Below, in pieces: positions 38,076 to 46,324 of a stretch of 64,000 bases of DNA. A model generated the notes under the pieces. It was not told the origin of the DNA. It was given only the letters and a program-made list of their open reading frames with translations, and did not search any database. A program made the translations under genes and the position numbers. The stretch comes from Paenibacillus oenotherae. GTDB lineage: Bacteria; Bacillota; Bacilli; Paenibacillales; Paenibacillaceae. The stretch's first letter is position 1; the number at the start of each line of letters is the position of its first letter. The stretch is taken from NCBI RefSeq assembly GCF_019443105.1, contig NZ_JAHZIJ010000001.1, forward strand, positions 186,001 to 250,000. Direction: 5' to 3'.

Positions 38076-38708
38076 TTAGAATGCCCCTTCTATATGATTC
38101 ACATCTATAATTCGCTGCGAATGGCGTTCCACAGTTATAGCTATAACATCAAAGCGAATCGCGGTATTTCGCAATTTATGAGCCAGCATATAAACTTCTG
38201 CGGTCGTTCTAACCTGCTGCTGTTTGCGCGGATCTACAGATTCTGCTGCTGTTCCGAATTTCCCTCCCGTTGACCGGGTTCTAACCTCGATAAAAACGGT
38301 AACTCCATCAAAGCTGGCCACGATATCAAGTTCACCGGAACGACAGCGCCAATTGCGATGCAGGATCGCAAATCCCTCCGACACAAGACGTTCCACGGCC
38401 GCCTCTTCGCCAAGCCTGCCCAAGGAATGTCTACGATCGGAATTACTAGACTTGGAAGGCGACTGTGACAGCAGTTGCCCTCTGCGATCGTTGGATACGT
38501 TGGATGCAATGGAAACATTGGACACATTGGACACATTGGATACATCGGATACATTGGATACGTTGGATGCAATGGAAACATTGGATACATCGGACACATT
38601 GGACACATTGGATACATTGGATACATTGGATACATTGGACACGTTGGATATGTTGGTATTCGATTCATTGGATGCATTGAAGCCGCCTCCAGGATGTCGT
38701 GCGCTCAC
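38076..38708 (-). CDS. yraN: YraN/UPF0102 nuclease-fold protein with Asn-Val-Ser repeat extension
   Basis: The C-terminal 118 residues are a UPF0102 domain: SLGRLGEEAAVERLVSEGF, then NWRCRSGELDIV and VTVFIEVRTRS, which resemble a restriction-endonuclease/Holliday-resolvase fold. The function of the family is not established. The N-terminal 92 residues are unusual: after MSARHPGGGFNASNES come about 18 tandem Asn-Val-Ser-type triplets, then a Ser/Arg linker. Translation of the tail is supported by the GTG at 38708. That GTG overlaps the upstream TGA as GTGA, and AGGAGG lies 9 nt before it. Family members normally start right at the LGxxGE motif. Confidence 0.88.
   Translation of the reverse strand: MSARHPGGGFNASNESNTNISNVSNVSNVSNVSNVSNVSDVSNVSIASNVSNVSDVSNVSNVSNVSIASNVSNDRRGQLLSQSPSKSSNSDRRHSLGRLGEEAAVERLVSEGFAILHRNWRCRSGELDIVASFDGVTVFIEVRTRSTGGKFGTAAESVDPRKQQQVRTTAEVYMLAHKLRNTAIRFDVIAITVERHSQRIIDVNHIEGAF
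38491..38657. repeat. 9-bp minisatellite inside yraN
   Basis: About 18 units of a 9-bp motif (plus strand TTGGATACA and variants) lie in frame and encode Asn-Val-Ser, with Asp-Val-Ser and Ile-Ala-Ser variants. A higher-order unit of 63 bp (seven 9-bp units, marked by GTTGGATGCAATGG at 38499 and 38562) shows that blocks have been duplicated. Confidence 0.9.
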
Positions 38709-39040
38709 TTAGGCCATCCTCCTGCCCGCTGGTCTGATCGGTAGACGAATGACAGAATCTCCGCAACGAGCGCATACAGCTCTGGTGGAATTTCCTGATC
38801 GATATCCAGCTTTGACAATACCTCGACCAATGAAGCGTCCTGCTGGATCGGCACCCCGTTCTCCGCCGCTTTATCCAATATGGCCTCTGCCATTTTGCCG
38901 CGTCCCTTGGCCACGACTACGGGAGCGACCCGGTCACCGGGCTCGTACTTGAGAGCAACTGCTTTTTTGAGCGAAGACAGCTGCTGTTCATCTGTTGATT
39001 GTTGCGATACTTTGCGGACTTTACGGCTATTGTCGGTCAT
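38705..39040 (-). CDS. ylqH: FlhB C-terminal-domain-like protein YlqH
   Basis: A 111-aa soluble protein whose residues from about 26 to 105 align without large gaps to the post-cleavage fragment of FlhB (6241-7332): AVALKYEP versus AIALKYDS, AKG, AENGV versus KENGV, and VAEILSFVYR versus VAEVLAYVYK. Identity by eye is somewhat over a third. The NPTH cleavage motif and all membrane helices are absent. In B. subtilis ylqH sits in the same place. It overlaps ylqG and yraN by 4 bp at each end, so the three genes are probably translated together. Confidence 0.88.
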   Translation of the reverse strand: MTDNSRKVRKVSQQSTDEQQLSSLKKAVALKYEPGDRVAPVVVAKGRGKMAEAILDKAAENGVPIQQDASLVEVLSKLDIDQEIPPELYALVAEILSFVYRSDQRAGGWPK

Positions 39041-40989
39041 GCTCGGAAGTCCACTCCTTTATAAGGCTTGGAGGACCACTCTGCGGCAGCAGGAGTCTGC
39101 AAGGATGATTTGGGCTCGCGAGCATCGGCAGGGTCCGGCGTCCGGTTCGGCATTGGCGTGGAACGAAGCGTCAACAGTTGGTATCCTGCCCTGTTCAGCG
39201 CCTCCGTTACTTCTCCCCGCGAAGATTCAAGCAGCGTTCCAATTGCAGGATGATCATTCCATAGGTTGAGGCTGACGATTTTGTCGACAACATGTACATC
39301 TACTACTGTGTCTCCTAACGATTTCATACGGAGATCGAACAGCAGCCTGCAGTTGTGTGCATCCAGTTCTCCCTTTCGGCCCCGGCGAGTCTGTATATGA
39401 ACGGAAGCCGTTTGACCGTGTTCCGAACCTTGCAGCGGGATGAACATCGTTAAATGGGTGAAAGGAGATCCCGTTCGCTCCTGTGACAAGAGCAGCTGCT
39501 GGCCTGTAATTTGTTGTACCAGCTGCTGCGCTGTATCCCTAAGCGCGGGAGGAACATCATCTCCGGAAGCCAGTGTCATCAGCACACTCTTCAGCGAATC
39601 CGCAGATGTTGGCTTCGCTGCATCCTGTGATACCCCTTCAGGCGTAACGGGAGGAAGCGAAGCCGTCCCAGCGATGTGGCCCGTTCGCTCACCTTGCGGA
39701 CCAACCACCCCCTTCTCTTGTTGAAGAATCGGGGGCTGCCCGTCCAACGAACGAGCAGCAGGCTGCTTGCCAGCAGGCTGCTCAGCCAGGCCGTTATGGG
39801 ATCCTTCAAGCGGTTCCCCCGCATGCTGTGCATGACCGATTGTGGATGCCGCCAGCCCCCGTTCATGGTCTACGCCAAGCCATTTGATCAACTGGCCCAG
39901 CCAGTTGGATGCGCTGCTCTGCTGCGCAGCTTGAGGGCCGCCGCTTGTGGCTGCTGCGGCGGTTTGGGGGCTGCTGCTGCCTACGGCGGCTTGGGGACTG
40001 CCGCTTGCGCCTGCGGCGGCAGCGCTGCTCTGCGCCGCAGACGCACTAGCGGCGCCGCTAGCCGCGGCCGCCTGCGCGGGCTGTGCCGCGCTGCCCGCGG
40101 CTGCGCCGCCTGCCGTGCCGGCGCCAGCCGCTGCCGGCGCAGCAGGAGCGGCGGCATTGCCTGCCGCGCCTGCGTCCGGGCGCGGAGCGCCCGGCATGCC
40201 TGCGGCGGCTTCGCCGCCTGCCGCAGGCACTGCGCCGCCGGGGGCGGCGCCACCCGCAGCGGCGGGCGGCTGCGCCCCGCCCGCCGCTGCGCGCATAAGC
40301 GCTGCGCCTTCGGCCAGCAGCGCTTGCAGCTTCGCTGCCGCCGCTTGCGCAGCAGTCGGCTGCGGCGCGGCCTTCTCCGCCCCGGCCCCGGCGGACGAGC
40401 CGCTCCAAGCGGCAAGCCCCTGCTCCAGCGCCTCCAGCAGCGCATGCGCTGGCGCTCCATAGAGCGCCTGATGAAGCGCGCCTACCGTCGCGCCTGTCAT
40501 CGGCAGGCCCCGCTTATGAGCGAGCGATGCAGCCTGCATCCACGTCTGCGGGTCCTCGCCCTGCGGCATCGCGGCTGCGGCCCCCTGAAATTGACGCGCA
40601 GTCTCCCGCGTCAAAGCCGTCATTCCATCGCGGCGAAGATCGCTAACGAGATCAAGCGCCCACTTTTGCTCCGGCAGGCCGAGCGCCTTGGCAAGATCCT
40701 TCAGACTCTCTTCCGGCATCAGGGCAGCCTGCCCTTCAACAGTCTTCAGCACAAGCGTTCCTGCCGTCGATTGCGGCTGCACCTGCAGCAGAGTCGATTG
40801 ACCTGGCTGAAGAGGCGTCTCCAGCTTGGCACGAACCTGAATGCCATTTATTTGTACGAGCGCTTCTTGATTGTCCATCATTTGAACAAATACACCGCGC
40901 ACAATTTGGCCGACCTTTAGCTCAAGCGCCTTACTGTCGAGCGGTTGAACATCGCCTAGCAGCCCGCCCATCAATTGTCCGATATTCAC
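39037..40989 (-). CDS. ylqG: YlqG-like protein with FliK-type C-terminal domain
   Basis: A 650-aa protein of unknown function. The N-terminal part (1-190) has an OB/beta-like segment (ALELKVGQIVRGVFVQMMDNQEALVQING). A central tract of about 190 residues is almost only Ala, Gly, Pro, Gln and Ser and is extremely GC-rich at the DNA level (about 39900-40480). The C-terminal part (from about residue 540) resembles the FliK hook-length domain (RLLFDLRMKSLGDTVVDVHVVDKIVSLNLW). The GTG at 40989 is chosen because AAGGGGAG lies 9 nt upstream. It overlaps ylqH by 4 bp. Confidence 0.8.
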   Translation of the reverse strand: MNIGQLMGGLLGDVQPLDSKALELKVGQIVRGVFVQMMDNQEALVQINGIQVRAKLETPLQPGQSTLLQVQPQSTAGTLVLKTVEGQAALMPEESLKDLAKALGLPEQKWALDLVSDLRRDGMTALTRETARQFQGAAAAMPQGEDPQTWMQAASLAHKRGLPMTGATVGALHQALYGAPAHALLEALEQGLAAWSGSSAGAGAEKAAPQPTAAQAAAAKLQALLAEGAALMRAAAGGAQPPAAAGGAAPGGAVPAAGGEAAAGMPGAPRPDAGAAGNAAAPAAPAAAGAGTAGGAAAGSAAQPAQAAAASGAASASAAQSSAAAAGASGSPQAAVGSSSPQTAAAATSGGPQAAQQSSASNWLGQLIKWLGVDHERGLAASTIGHAQHAGEPLEGSHNGLAEQPAGKQPAARSLDGQPPILQQEKGVVGPQGERTGHIAGTASLPPVTPEGVSQDAAKPTSADSLKSVLMTLASGDDVPPALRDTAQQLVQQITGQQLLLSQERTGSPFTHLTMFIPLQGSEHGQTASVHIQTRRGRKGELDAHNCRLLFDLRMKSLGDTVVDVHVVDKIVSLNLWNDHPAIGTLLESSRGEVTEALNRAGYQLLTLRSTPMPNRTPDPADAREPKSSLQTPAAAEWSSKPYKGVDFRA

Positions 40990-41191
40990 AAATAATCGCT
41001 CCCCTTCCGTCCAGCTTGGCATTTCTACAGCCTCTACTATCATTATCGGCGTCACAGCAGCACTAGTGAACCTGCAAAATCCGGCAAATAATAAATAAGA
41101 CCGCTGATAGCTGGCGATAACCACCCCCGCCATATCCACCAGCCGTCCCTATGATCTGCTGCTTCAGCGAACTCCCCGCCCATTTTCAAAG

Positions 41192-41803
41192 CTAGAACAT
41201 CATCTGCTTATCTGCGAACAGCTTGCCCAGAAACGTTTGGCGATGAAAAGGGCTCGGACCAAATTCCAACAGCTTCTCCCGATGATGCTTCGTTGCATAA
41301 CCTTTATGTATGGCAATGCCGTATGCAGGATACAGCGCATCCCACTCGTCCGCGCACAGCCGATCCCGCGTGACCTTGGCCAGTATCGACGCAGCCGCGA
41401 TCGATTGGCTTCTGGCATCGCCCTTAATAATCGCCAGTTGAGGAATGTCACAATCAATCTTCTCCGCATCAATCAGCAAATAATCCGGCTGCACCGACAA
41501 CGATTCCACCGCGAGCTTCATCGCCAGCCTGGCCGCCTGCTTAATATTAATTCTATCAATTGTCGCCGCATCCACCCGAGCCACAGACCACGCTTCCGCA
41601 TAAGAAGTAATCCGCTCGTAGAGCTGCTCCCGTTTCTTCTCGGAAATTTTCTTCGAATCATCTACACCATCAATGACAATCCCATGCGGCAAAATAACTG
41701 CGGCAGCTACTACATCTCCGAACAAGCATCCGCGGCCTACCTCATCAATCCCTGCAACAGCGCCATACCCCTGTTCCCATAAAGGCCTTTCAAATTCCAG
41801 CAT
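41192..41803 (-). CDS. rnhB: Ribonuclease HII RnhB
   Basis: RnhB removes ribonucleotides misincorporated into DNA. The 203-aa protein has the type-2 signature IDEVGRGCLFGDVVAA (catalytic Asp-Glu), DSKKISEKKREQLYERI, and a downstream Asp in AKVTRDRLCADEWD. It is followed by ylqG with a 202-bp gap that holds no gene. Transcription is separated from rbgA by the terminator at 41985-42041. Confidence 0.95.
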   Translation of the reverse strand: MLEFERPLWEQGYGAVAGIDEVGRGCLFGDVVAAAVILPHGIVIDGVDDSKKISEKKREQLYERITSYAEAWSVARVDAATIDRINIKQAARLAMKLAVESLSVQPDYLLIDAEKIDCDIPQLAIIKGDARSQSIAAASILAKVTRDRLCADEWDALYPAYGIAIHKGYATKHHREKLLEFGPSPFHRQTFLGKLFADKQMMF

Positions 41804-41984
41804 GTCCCTGCCTCCATTCTCCCCTAGCTATCTCTATAATCTATAGCTTAACTCTCTGCGCACCGCGCCGCAATAAAAAATGTCGAACCTTGCAGCAAAA
41901 TGCAGCTCGCAATTCCCTCGTATGATCGACCGACCGCCGTCATGCAGCGAAAACACCTCGCGCGGCAGCTCCAGCCATAGAGGA

Positions 41985-42041
41985 TAAAAAAAAATGACCC
42001 GCAAGAGGCCACGACTGAACATGTCCATCTTACGGGTCATT
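41985..42041 (-). terminator. Intrinsic terminator after rbgA
   Basis: A 13-bp stem with one mismatch (arms 41993-42005 and 42029-42041) has a 23-nt loop and a run of nine A on the plus strand (T on the transcript side). It begins 6 bp past the rbgA stop. The remaining 41804-41985 interval shows no clear promoter for rnhB. Confidence 0.8.
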
Positions 42042-42047
42042 ATTGAA

Positions 42048-42917
42048 TTACAGATCATCCGGCCCTTCCAATGAGATCCGGCCAAGCTTGCCTGCACGCA
42101 GCTCGCGAAGAATAATGCCTGATGTCTTCTCCAGATCGACTCGACCACCGCTAATCAGACATCCCCGCTTGCGGCCGATATCCTCCATGACACGCACAAT
42201 TTCATCCGCATCCTCAATATCCTTAGGCGGAGTTTCAACACCGAACCGCTCCGCAATAGTCGGCCAGTAGCGCTTGACCAGCACCTTGACTGCGAAGAAG
42301 GCGATATCCTCCACGTTCAGCACTTGCTCGCGAATGGCGCCTGTCATTGCCAGCCGATAGCCGACTATCTGGTCTTCGAACTTCGGCCACAGAATACCCG
42401 GCGTGTCCAGCAGCTCCATCTCTGTGCCGACCTTGATCCATTGCTGCCCCTTCGTAACACCCGGACGGTCGCCGGTTGCTGCGATATTGCGGCCTGCGAG
42501 CCGGTTAATCAGCGTTGATTTGCCGACATTCGGTATGCCCACGATCAGTCCTCTGACTGCTCTCGGCTTGATTCCTTTTGCAATCTGGCGCTCAATCATC
42601 GCATGCAGAATGGCTCTGGCACGCACCGGAATCTCGTTCACCCGCGTGCCTGTCGATGAATCAACAGCGATACAAGCATGTCCTTGCTCGGCAAAAGCGG
42701 CAATCCATTGCTCTGTTGTGCGGCTGTCAGCCAAATCCGATTTGTTGAGCACGATGAGTCGCGGCTTGTCCCGCAGAATCTCGTCAATCATCGGGTTCCG
42801 GCTCGAAATCGGCACACGGGCGTCGAGCAGCTCAATGACGATGTCGATGAGCTTCAGCTTGTCTTGAATTTGCCGCCGCGCCCGTGTCATATGACCGGGA
42901 AACCACTGGATCGTCAT
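42048..42917 (-). CDS. rbgA: Ribosome biogenesis GTPase RbgA (YlqF)
   Basis: RbgA is needed for late assembly of the 50S subunit. The 289-aa GTPase is circularly permuted: the NKSD motif (G4) near residue 60 comes before the P loop [14 protein letters not shown] near 130 and DTPG near 170. A conserved His in the N-terminal [11 protein letters not shown] is typical. The C-terminal ANTAR-like domain ends in a short acidic tail. It lies 9 bp after lepB. Confidence 0.95.
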   Translation of the reverse strand: MTIQWFPGHMTRARRQIQDKLKLIDIVIELLDARVPISSRNPMIDEILRDKPRLIVLNKSDLADSRTTEQWIAAFAEQGHACIAVDSSTGTRVNEIPVRARAILHAMIERQIAKGIKPRAVRGLIVGIPNVGKSTLINRLAGRNIAATGDRPGVTKGQQWIKVGTEMELLDTPGILWPKFEDQIVGYRLAMTGAIREQVLNVEDIAFFAVKVLVKRYWPTIAERFGVETPPKDIEDADEIVRVMEDIGRKRGCLISGGRVDLEKTSGIILRELRAGKLGRISLEGPDDL

Positions 42918-42926
42918 GCTGTCACC

Positions 42927-43619
42927 TCATTCATGTTTAACAAACGTAATATCCTTCAGCGGCCAAAAAACAACATCCGCCCGTCCAACAATCTCATCCA
43001 TGGAAATAAAGCCGATTGCCCGGCTGTCCTGGCTGTTCCGACGGTTGTCACCGAATGCCAGCACCGTGCCCTCCGGCACCGTGTCGCTTTGCACCTTCTC
43101 ATTGGGGAAATTAGCTTCAGTATTGAAGATCTCGCCTTTGGCTTTAGCCGCATCAAGAGATTCCTTCAAATAGGGTTCTTCAACCTTTTTCCCATTAATA
43201 TATAAGTTGTCGCCCTCATACTTTACTTTATCGCCAGGAACACCAATGACACGCTTGATGAAGTCACGGCCTTGATCCGGAACGTGGAACACAAGCACTT
43301 CCCCGCGCTTAGGCTCGCGAATATCATAGATCAGCTTGTTTACGATAATCCTCTCACCGGTATAGAAATTAGTCTCCATGGACGGTCCGTCAACAATAAA
43401 CGGCGCGAACAGGAAATAACGAATAACGATGACCAGCAGTGCGGCAATCGCCAGCGCCTTCACCCATTCGAAAATTTCCTTCTGTGCCCGGCCGCCGCCA
43501 GAGGGAGTCCCTTCAGCAACCGCTTCAGAGCGCGATCCATTTGCTTCATGGGCACTGTTGTCTTCATGCCCTTTCTCCAATTCGTTAGCTTCTTCATTCG
43601 GCCGTTGCTGTTGATCCAT
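42927..43619 (-). CDS. lepB: Type I signal peptidase LepB (Sip)
   Basis: This membrane serine protease removes signal peptides from exported proteins. The 230-aa protein has a polar N-terminal tail rich in Glu, Asn and Gln and one transmembrane helix at about residues 61-78. The catalytic Ser lies in VDGPSMETNF, Lys in FIKRVIGVPGD, and the conserved GDNRRNSQDSRAIG follows. The ATG at 43619 with AGAGGGTG upstream is chosen; the in-frame extension to 43784 lies across the rplS end and its terminator. Confidence 0.95.
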   Translation of the reverse strand: MDQQQRPNEEANELEKGHEDNSAHEANGSRSEAVAEGTPSGGGRAQKEIFEWVKALAIAALLVIVIRYFLFAPFIVDGPSMETNFYTGERIIVNKLIYDIREPKRGEVLVFHVPDQGRDFIKRVIGVPGDKVKYEGDNLYINGKKVEEPYLKESLDAAKAKGEIFNTEANFPNEKVQSDTVPEGTVLAFGDNRRNSQDSRAIGFISMDEIVGRADVVFWPLKDITFVKHE

Positions 43620-43655
43620 AAATTCACCCTCTTCAATGGCAAGTATAAAGTGTTT

Positions 43656-43693
43656 TAAAAAAACGAAAAGGGACTTGTTTGTGCAAGCCCCTT
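43656..43693 (-). terminator. Intrinsic terminator after rplS
   Basis: A 10-bp stem (AAGGGACTTG 43668-43677 with CAAGCCCCTT 43684-43693, one G-T pair) has a 6-nt loop and is followed on the minus strand by CGTTTTTTT. It starts 12 bp past the rplS stop. lepB must therefore be read from its own promoter or by read-through. Confidence 0.88.
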
Positions 43694-43704
43694 CTTGTCG
43701 TTCA

Positions 43705-44046
43705 TTAGCGAATTTCTTTAATTCTCGCAGCTTTACCGCGAAGGCTACGCAGGTAGTACAGTTTCGCGCGGCGAACTTTACCACGACGAGCTACTTCAAT
43801 CTTCTCGATTTTCGGCGAGTTGAATGGGAAAGTTCTCTCCACACCAACACCGTACGAAATTTTACGAACCGTGAACGTTTCGCTGATTCCGCCGCCGCGA
43901 CGTTTAATAACAACGCCTTCGAAAAGCTGGATCCGCTCGCGAGTGCCCTCGATAACTTTAACGTGTACTTTCAACGTGTCACCAGGACGAAAGTTGGGAA
44001 GATCTGTCCGCAACTGTTCTTGAGCAATCGTTTGTAAAAGATTCAT
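43705..44046 (-). CDS. rplS: 50S ribosomal protein L19
   Basis: L19 lies at the 30S-50S interface. The 113-aa protein has the family core [35 protein letters not shown] and the C-terminal [23 protein letters not shown] 44046 is chosen; an upstream TTG at 44052 is too close to AAGGAG. The gene is 322 bp after trmD, an unusually large gap for this operon. Confidence 0.96.
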   Translation of the reverse strand: MNLLQTIAQEQLRTDLPNFRPGDTLKVHVKVIEGTRERIQLFEGVVIKRRGGGISETFTVRKISYGVGVERTFPFNSPKIEKIEVARRGKVRRAKLYYLRSLRGKAARIKEIR

Positions 44047-44297
44047 GATCAATTCACTCCTTCCACCACAGACGTTCTTATGTGCTCACCGGTTGTCCAA
44101 TAAACCGGTATCATAGCCTCATAGCGGACCGCCCGACTATTCAAATGCAACACCAGCAATTCTACCACATCTATATCCATAAAACAACAGCCTATTTTCA
44201 GCCGCCTGCTAACTTGCTAATCTCGGCAGCCCGTCAACCGCTAGAGCAAACCCGCTCCAACGCACTCCGCACCCTATAAGCCGCCTCGGCGCCATGC

Positions 44298-44409
44298 TTT
44301 CCTGCGATATTCCGCTTTATTAGTCTGTAGAGCCTTGCTCTTTGGCTGACTGATTTCCTGCCACATCCCGCTTTATTAGTCTGTGGAGCCTTGCTTTTTG
44401 GCTGGCTGG
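44298..44409. repeat. 56-bp tandem duplication covering the 3' end of trmD
   Basis: Copy B (44354-44409) contains the last 11 codons and stop of trmD; copy A (44298-44353) is its downstream duplicate. The units match except for about 9 substitutions. The rest of the 44053-44375 gap shows no gene and no clear terminator. Confidence 0.85.
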
Positions 44410-45152
44410 TTGCCCATTCCGCCCTGCTCCTTGAGCTTGCTAAGCCATATCCGCTCCTTGGCGGTCAGCTCAGCCGTCTCCAGCAGCTCCGGTCTCCGCT
44501 GCAGCGTGCGCTGAAGCGATTGTTCCCTTCGCCATGCTTCAACATTGGCATGATGTCCTGACAGCAGCACCTCAGGCACCTCCCAATCGCGGAACACAGC
44601 CGGTCTCGTATAATGCGGGTATTCCAACAGCCCTGTGCTGAAAGAATCCGTCACAGCGGAATTCTCATTGCCCAGAACGCCCGGCAGCAGCCGCACCACG
44701 CTGTCCACTACAACCATCGCCGGAAGCTCCCCGCCGGTCAGCACATAATCGCCAATCGACAGTTCATCCGTGACCAGATGCTCGCGAATGCGTTCATCAT
44801 AACCCTCATAATGACCGCACACAAAGATCAGATGCTCCTCTTTGGCCAGCTCCTCTGCTTTTCGCTGTGTGAAGGATTCTCCCTGCGGACACATCAGAAT
44901 GACCCGCGGCGGCCTTCCGCCCTCGGTAATCGTATCCTCTACCGCTGCGAAGAGAGGCTCAGGCTTGAGCACCATCCCTCCTCCGCCGCCGTAAGGATAG
45001 TCATCTACCGTATTATGTTTATTGTTCGCATAATCGCGAAAGTTAACCGCATTCAGGCTTACGATCCCTTTATCTCTCGCCTTGCCGAGAATGCTGGCTC
45101 CGAATACGCCCTCCAGCATTTCGGGGAACAAGGTCAGTACATCAATTCTCAT
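44376..45152 (-). CDS. trmD: tRNA (guanine-37-N1)-methyltransferase TrmD
   Basis: TrmD makes m1G37 from SAM to prevent frameshifting. The 258-aa protein has the SPOUT trefoil-knot signatures [30 protein letters not shown] and [24 protein letters not shown], and a C-terminal helical domain ([21 protein letters not shown]). The last 11 codons and stop are duplicated just downstream. Only 4 bp separate it from rimM. Confidence 0.96.
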   Translation of the reverse strand: MRIDVLTLFPEMLEGVFGASILGKARDKGIVSLNAVNFRDYANNKHNTVDDYPYGGGGGMVLKPEPLFAAVEDTITEGGRPPRVILMCPQGESFTQRKAEELAKEEHLIFVCGHYEGYDERIREHLVTDELSIGDYVLTGGELPAMVVVDSVVRLLPGVLGNENSAVTDSFSTGLLEYPHYTRPAVFRDWEVPEVLLSGHHANVEAWRREQSLQRTLQRRPELLETAELTAKERIWLSKLKEQGGMGNQPAKKQGSTD

Positions 45153-45156
45153 GCTG

Positions 45157-45675
45157 CTAGACCAATCCTTCCATCAACCGCACAATAACCTTCTTCGCTT
45201 CAACATCGACATCAAGCACAACCTCATCAATGACAGGAACAAGCAGCTGCTTGCCTTTAGGCTGCTGGATAACCCACACGTCGTTGGCTCCGGGAACAAG
45301 GATTTCCGTAATGGCGCCCAGCTCTTCTCCCTCTTCCGTGAAAACCTTGCAGCCGATGATCTCGTAGTGATAGTATTCGCCTTCATCCAGCTCGCCGAGA
45401 TCATCCTTGGACACTTTCAGATTCCAGCCTTTATACTTCTCCGCTATGTTAATATCATCAAGATCCTTAATCTTTACGATATACATATTTTTATGCAGTC
45501 TGGCTCCGTTCACAACGACCGGAATCCGCTGCGCTGTCTCCGGATTCTCTATAACCAGCTTATTTCCTTGAGCAAAGCGCTCTTCGGGAAAATCCGTTTG
45601 CGACACCACTTTAATTTCCCCGCGAATGCCGTGTGTATTGACTATTTTGCCGACTGTCAGCCATTCTGTCTCCAT
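45157..45675 (-). CDS. rimM: 16S rRNA processing protein RimM
   Basis: RimM assists 30S head maturation around S19. The 172-aa protein has an N-terminal beta-barrel ([29 protein letters not shown]) and a C-terminal PRC barrel ([30 protein letters not shown]). ATG 45675 is chosen: GAAGGG lies 7 nt upstream and [10 protein letters not shown] fits the family N-terminus. It lies between khpA and trmD. Confidence 0.94.
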   Translation of the reverse strand: METEWLTVGKIVNTHGIRGEIKVVSQTDFPEERFAQGNKLVIENPETAQRIPVVVNGARLHKNMYIVKIKDLDDINIAEKYKGWNLKVSKDDLGELDEGEYYHYEIIGCKVFTEEGEELGAITEILVPGANDVWVIQQPKGKQLLVPVIDEVVLDVDVEAKKVIVRLMEGLV

Positions 45676-45759
45676 CGCTATTCCCTTCACCTTCTTTCGT
45701 AATTTCCATCGAAAAAGGGCTAGGACATATCATCCTAACCCTGCTTCGATGTACGATCG

Positions 45760-45990
45760 CTACGAAATAATATCGACCATGACGCGCTTTTGCGATTTGA
45801 CAGCCGCCGATGAGACGACCGTCCGCAACGCTTTAGCGATCCGTCCTTGCTTGCCAATCACCTTGCCGATATCGGCCGAATTGACCGACAGCATATAGAC
45901 GGTGCCGCGATCGTCTTCCTTCACGTCGACTCGCACGTCTTCCGGGTAATCCACTAAAGCCTTCGCTATGACAAGAATCAAATCTTTCAT
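45760..45990 (-). CDS. khpA: KH-domain RNA-binding protein KhpA (YlqC)
   Basis: A 76-aa single KH domain with the GxxG loop in VIGKQGRIAKALRTVV. In streptococci and others KhpA pairs with KhpB to bind RNA and control cell elongation. The sequence starts MKDLILVIAKALVDYPEDVRV, as usual. It sits between rpsP and rimM, the standard arrangement. Confidence 0.92.
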   Translation of the reverse strand: MKDLILVIAKALVDYPEDVRVDVKEDDRGTVYMLSVNSADIGKVIGKQGRIAKALRTVVSSAAVKSQKRVMVDIIS

Positions 45991-46015
45991 CGTCTAGGCC
46001 TCCGCTAAAGAGCAG

Positions 46016-46288
46016 TTATTTCTGAACTTTAAGCTCATGGAATTTTTTCAAAACGCCAGCTTTGGAAAGCAGGTTGCGCACAGTATCAGAAGCTTGTGCA
46101 CCATTTTGAAGCCATTTCAACGCTTTTTCCTCGTCAATGCTTACTTGAGCCGGTTGTGCAACCGGATTGTAAGTGCCGATCTCTTCAATGAATCGACCGT
46201 CACGCGGGGAACGGGAATCGGATACTACAACGCGATAGAAAGGCGCTTTGTGCGCACCAATCCGTTTCAAACGAATACGTACTGCCAT
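46016..46288 (-). CDS. rpsP: 30S ribosomal protein S16
   Basis: S16 is an early-assembly small-subunit protein. The 90-aa protein shows [22 protein letters not shown] and the conserved [13 protein letters not shown] 46288 lies 8 nt after AGGAGG; the earlier GTG at 46297 overlaps that site. It lies 36 bp after ffh. Confidence 0.96.
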   Translation of the reverse strand: MAVRIRLKRIGAHKAPFYRVVVSDSRSPRDGRFIEEIGTYNPVAQPAQVSIDEEKALKWLQNGAQASDTVRNLLSKAGVLKKFHELKVQK

Positions 46289-46324
46289 GTCATTCACCTC
46301 CTTGAAAGAATAAACAATGCCGTC

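Noticed and set aside
38224-38712. Plus-strand open frame opposite yraN with Thr-Leu-Asp repeats
   Set aside because: Mirror of the 9-bp minisatellite. The minus-strand frame has the conserved YraN domain and a proper start.
39676-40920. 414-aa plus-strand open frame opposite ylqG, and other long frames in the same place
   Set aside because: GC-rich Ala/Gly codons on the minus strand remove stops on both strands. The predicted protein is an Arg/Ala/Cys-rich artefact and ylqG is supported by synteny and a ribosome site.
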